From: Okibacterium fritillariae
GTDB taxonomy: Bacteria > Actinomycetota > Actinomycetes > Actinomycetales > Microbacteriaceae
Length of the DNA stretch: 64,000 nt
Reading direction: 5' to 3'
Assembly: GCF_900167575.1 (NCBI RefSeq)
Contig: NZ_FUZP01000001.1
Span: 1,736,001 to 1,800,000, forward strand
Shown here: positions 63,322-64,000 of the stretch, one piece after another
Numbering within the stretch: position 1 is the first letter of the stretch
Layout of the letters: the number at the start of each line of letters is the position of its first letter
Translations under genes and position numbers: made by a program
Notes under the pieces: model-generated
What the model saw: only the letters and a program-made list of their open reading frames with translations
What the model was told of the DNA's origin: nothing
Database searches by the model: none

Positions 63322-64000
63322 CTAGCTGTCGCGGCCGGTTTCTGCCAGGAGGGTGAGGGCTGCCAGGACGCGCGGGTTTTTGGCCGAGTCAGCGGGCACG
63401 CCGAGGATGCTGTAGATGCTCGTCAGGTGGTTCTGCACCGATTTCTCGGCGATTCCGAGCCGGGCGGCGATGCCCTGGTTCGAGAGGCCCTGCGCGAGCA
63501 GCTGCAGCACGGCGTACTGCCGGTCGGTGAGGCGGTGCAGCACCGAGTCGGCGCGCGGCGCCGCGTGGGCCAAGAGTTCGGGGTCGAGCATGGAGTCGCC
63601 GCGCGCCGACGCCTCGATGGCCGCGAACAGCGTATCCGATGTGAGCGCCGACTTCTTCGAGAGGTAGCTCCAGCCACCCCGCATGTCTTCGGGCATCTCG
63701 AGCAGCATGTCCATGAGGTCGTAGGCCGAGAGCAGCACGATGCCGAGCTCGGGGGTCTGACGTTTGAGGCTGACACCGAGGCTGACGCCGTTGCCGTCGG
63801 GCAGCTCGATGTCCATCGTGAGCACGTCGACCGTGCCGGGCAGGAAGAGTTTGCGCGCATGAGCGACCGTGGTCGCACGGCCGACGAGCCGGGTGCGGGG
63901 ATGCTTGTCGATCAGGTCGCCGAGCATGCCGTTGAAGAGAGGCTGATCTTCGACCACGCCGACGCGTAGGGGAGTGACGCCCTCGGATGACCGCGACGTT
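63322..64000 (-). CDS. NarL/LuxR-family response regulator (5' end outside window)
   Basis: The frame is open to the window's edge; about 226 codons are visible. A receiver domain begins at RVGVVEDQPLF (acidic pair Glu-Asp) and has the phosphoacceptor Asp in TMDIELPDG. The C-terminal helix-turn-helix is LTDRQYAVLQLLAQGLSNQG and IAEKSVQNHLTSIYSI. A GTG at 63957 would cut off the first beta strand, so the true start lies upstream, off the window. The cognate sensor kinase, if any, would lie beyond 64000. Confidence 0.93.
   Translation of the reverse strand, partial: TSRSSEGVTPLRVGVVEDQPLFNGMLGDLIDKHPRTRLVGRATTVAHARKLFLPGTVDVLTMDIELPDGNGVSLGVSLKRQTPELGIVLLSAYDLMDMLLEMPEDMRGGWSYLSKKSALTSDTLFAAIEASARGDSMLDPELLAHAAPRADSVLHRLTDRQYAVLQLLAQGLSNQGIAARLGIAEKSVQNHLTSIYSILGVPADSAKNPRVLAALTLLAETGRDS

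Overview
The window is a GC-rich, densely packed stretch of actinobacterial chromosome. Several features point to the family Microbacteriaceae: mycothiol ligase MshC, WYL regulators PafB and PafC, RNA polymerase-binding protein RbpA, the actinobacterial order tkt-tal-pgi-zwf-opcA-pgl, OpcA itself, SufBDC with an inserted Rieske protein, and many GTG or TTG starts. The genus cannot be fixed by reading alone. Coding density is about 93 percent. No insertion sequence, prophage, CRISPR array or clear genomic island is visible, so this looks like core chromosome.

Layout. 1-2.3 kb: end of glycolysis (pgk, tpiA), then secG and an RbpA-like gene. 2.3-10.5 kb (minus strand): a pentose-phosphate operon read tkt, tal, pgi, zwf, opcA, pgl. 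10.8-12.8 kb: haem O and haem A synthases (ctaB, ctaA) for cytochrome oxidase. 13.3-17.3 kb: Fe-S cluster assembly operon sufB-sufD-Rieske-sufC-sufT. 17.4-22.7 kb: bioY, an ABC-F protein, SURF1 with two small coupled genes, and a FabG-type reductase. 22.7-30 kb: serB, glgC/glgA, an ABC ATPase, ribosomal protein L31 type B, a DEDDh exonuclease and trehalose synthase. 30-41.6 kb: hydrolases, a sirtuin, a SpoU methyltransferase, a DD-carboxypeptidase, an SF2 helicase, tRNA-Leu(GAG), an M20 peptidase, uppP and mshC. 41.6-53 kb: PAC2 protein, HAD hydrolase, tRNA m1A58 methyltransferase, an FKBP-like lipoprotein, pafBC-tatA-tatC-helY and lnt. 53-57.8 kb: zinc-type RbpA, a GlpQ-like phosphodiesterase, SPFH and NfeD proteins, an atypical SDR and a DUF308 membrane protein. 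57.9-64 kb: topoisomerase IB, a carotenoid-dehydrogenase-like flavoprotein, phosphoketolase, a DUF2283 protein and a truncated NarL-type response regulator.

How the genes fit together. Central carbon metabolism dominates: lower glycolysis, both arms of the pentose phosphate pathway, a phosphoketolase bypass, and ADP-glucose and trehalose chemistry feeding alpha-glucan storage. Haem A synthesis and SURF1 support an aerobic aa3-type oxidase. Suf, MshC, PafBC and topoisomerase IB serve redox and DNA-damage homeostasis. SecG, TatAC, Lnt, UppP and the carboxypeptidase serve the envelope.

I did not find an obviously undescribed multi-gene system. The items most worth a second look are the paired zinc-containing and zinc-less RbpA proteins, a near-perfect 16-bp palindrome in the long ctaA-sufB gap, a Suf operon carrying a Rieske protein but no SufS or SufU, an SDR with no tyrosine at the catalytic position, and a compact hairpin that holds both stop codons of a convergent gene pair.
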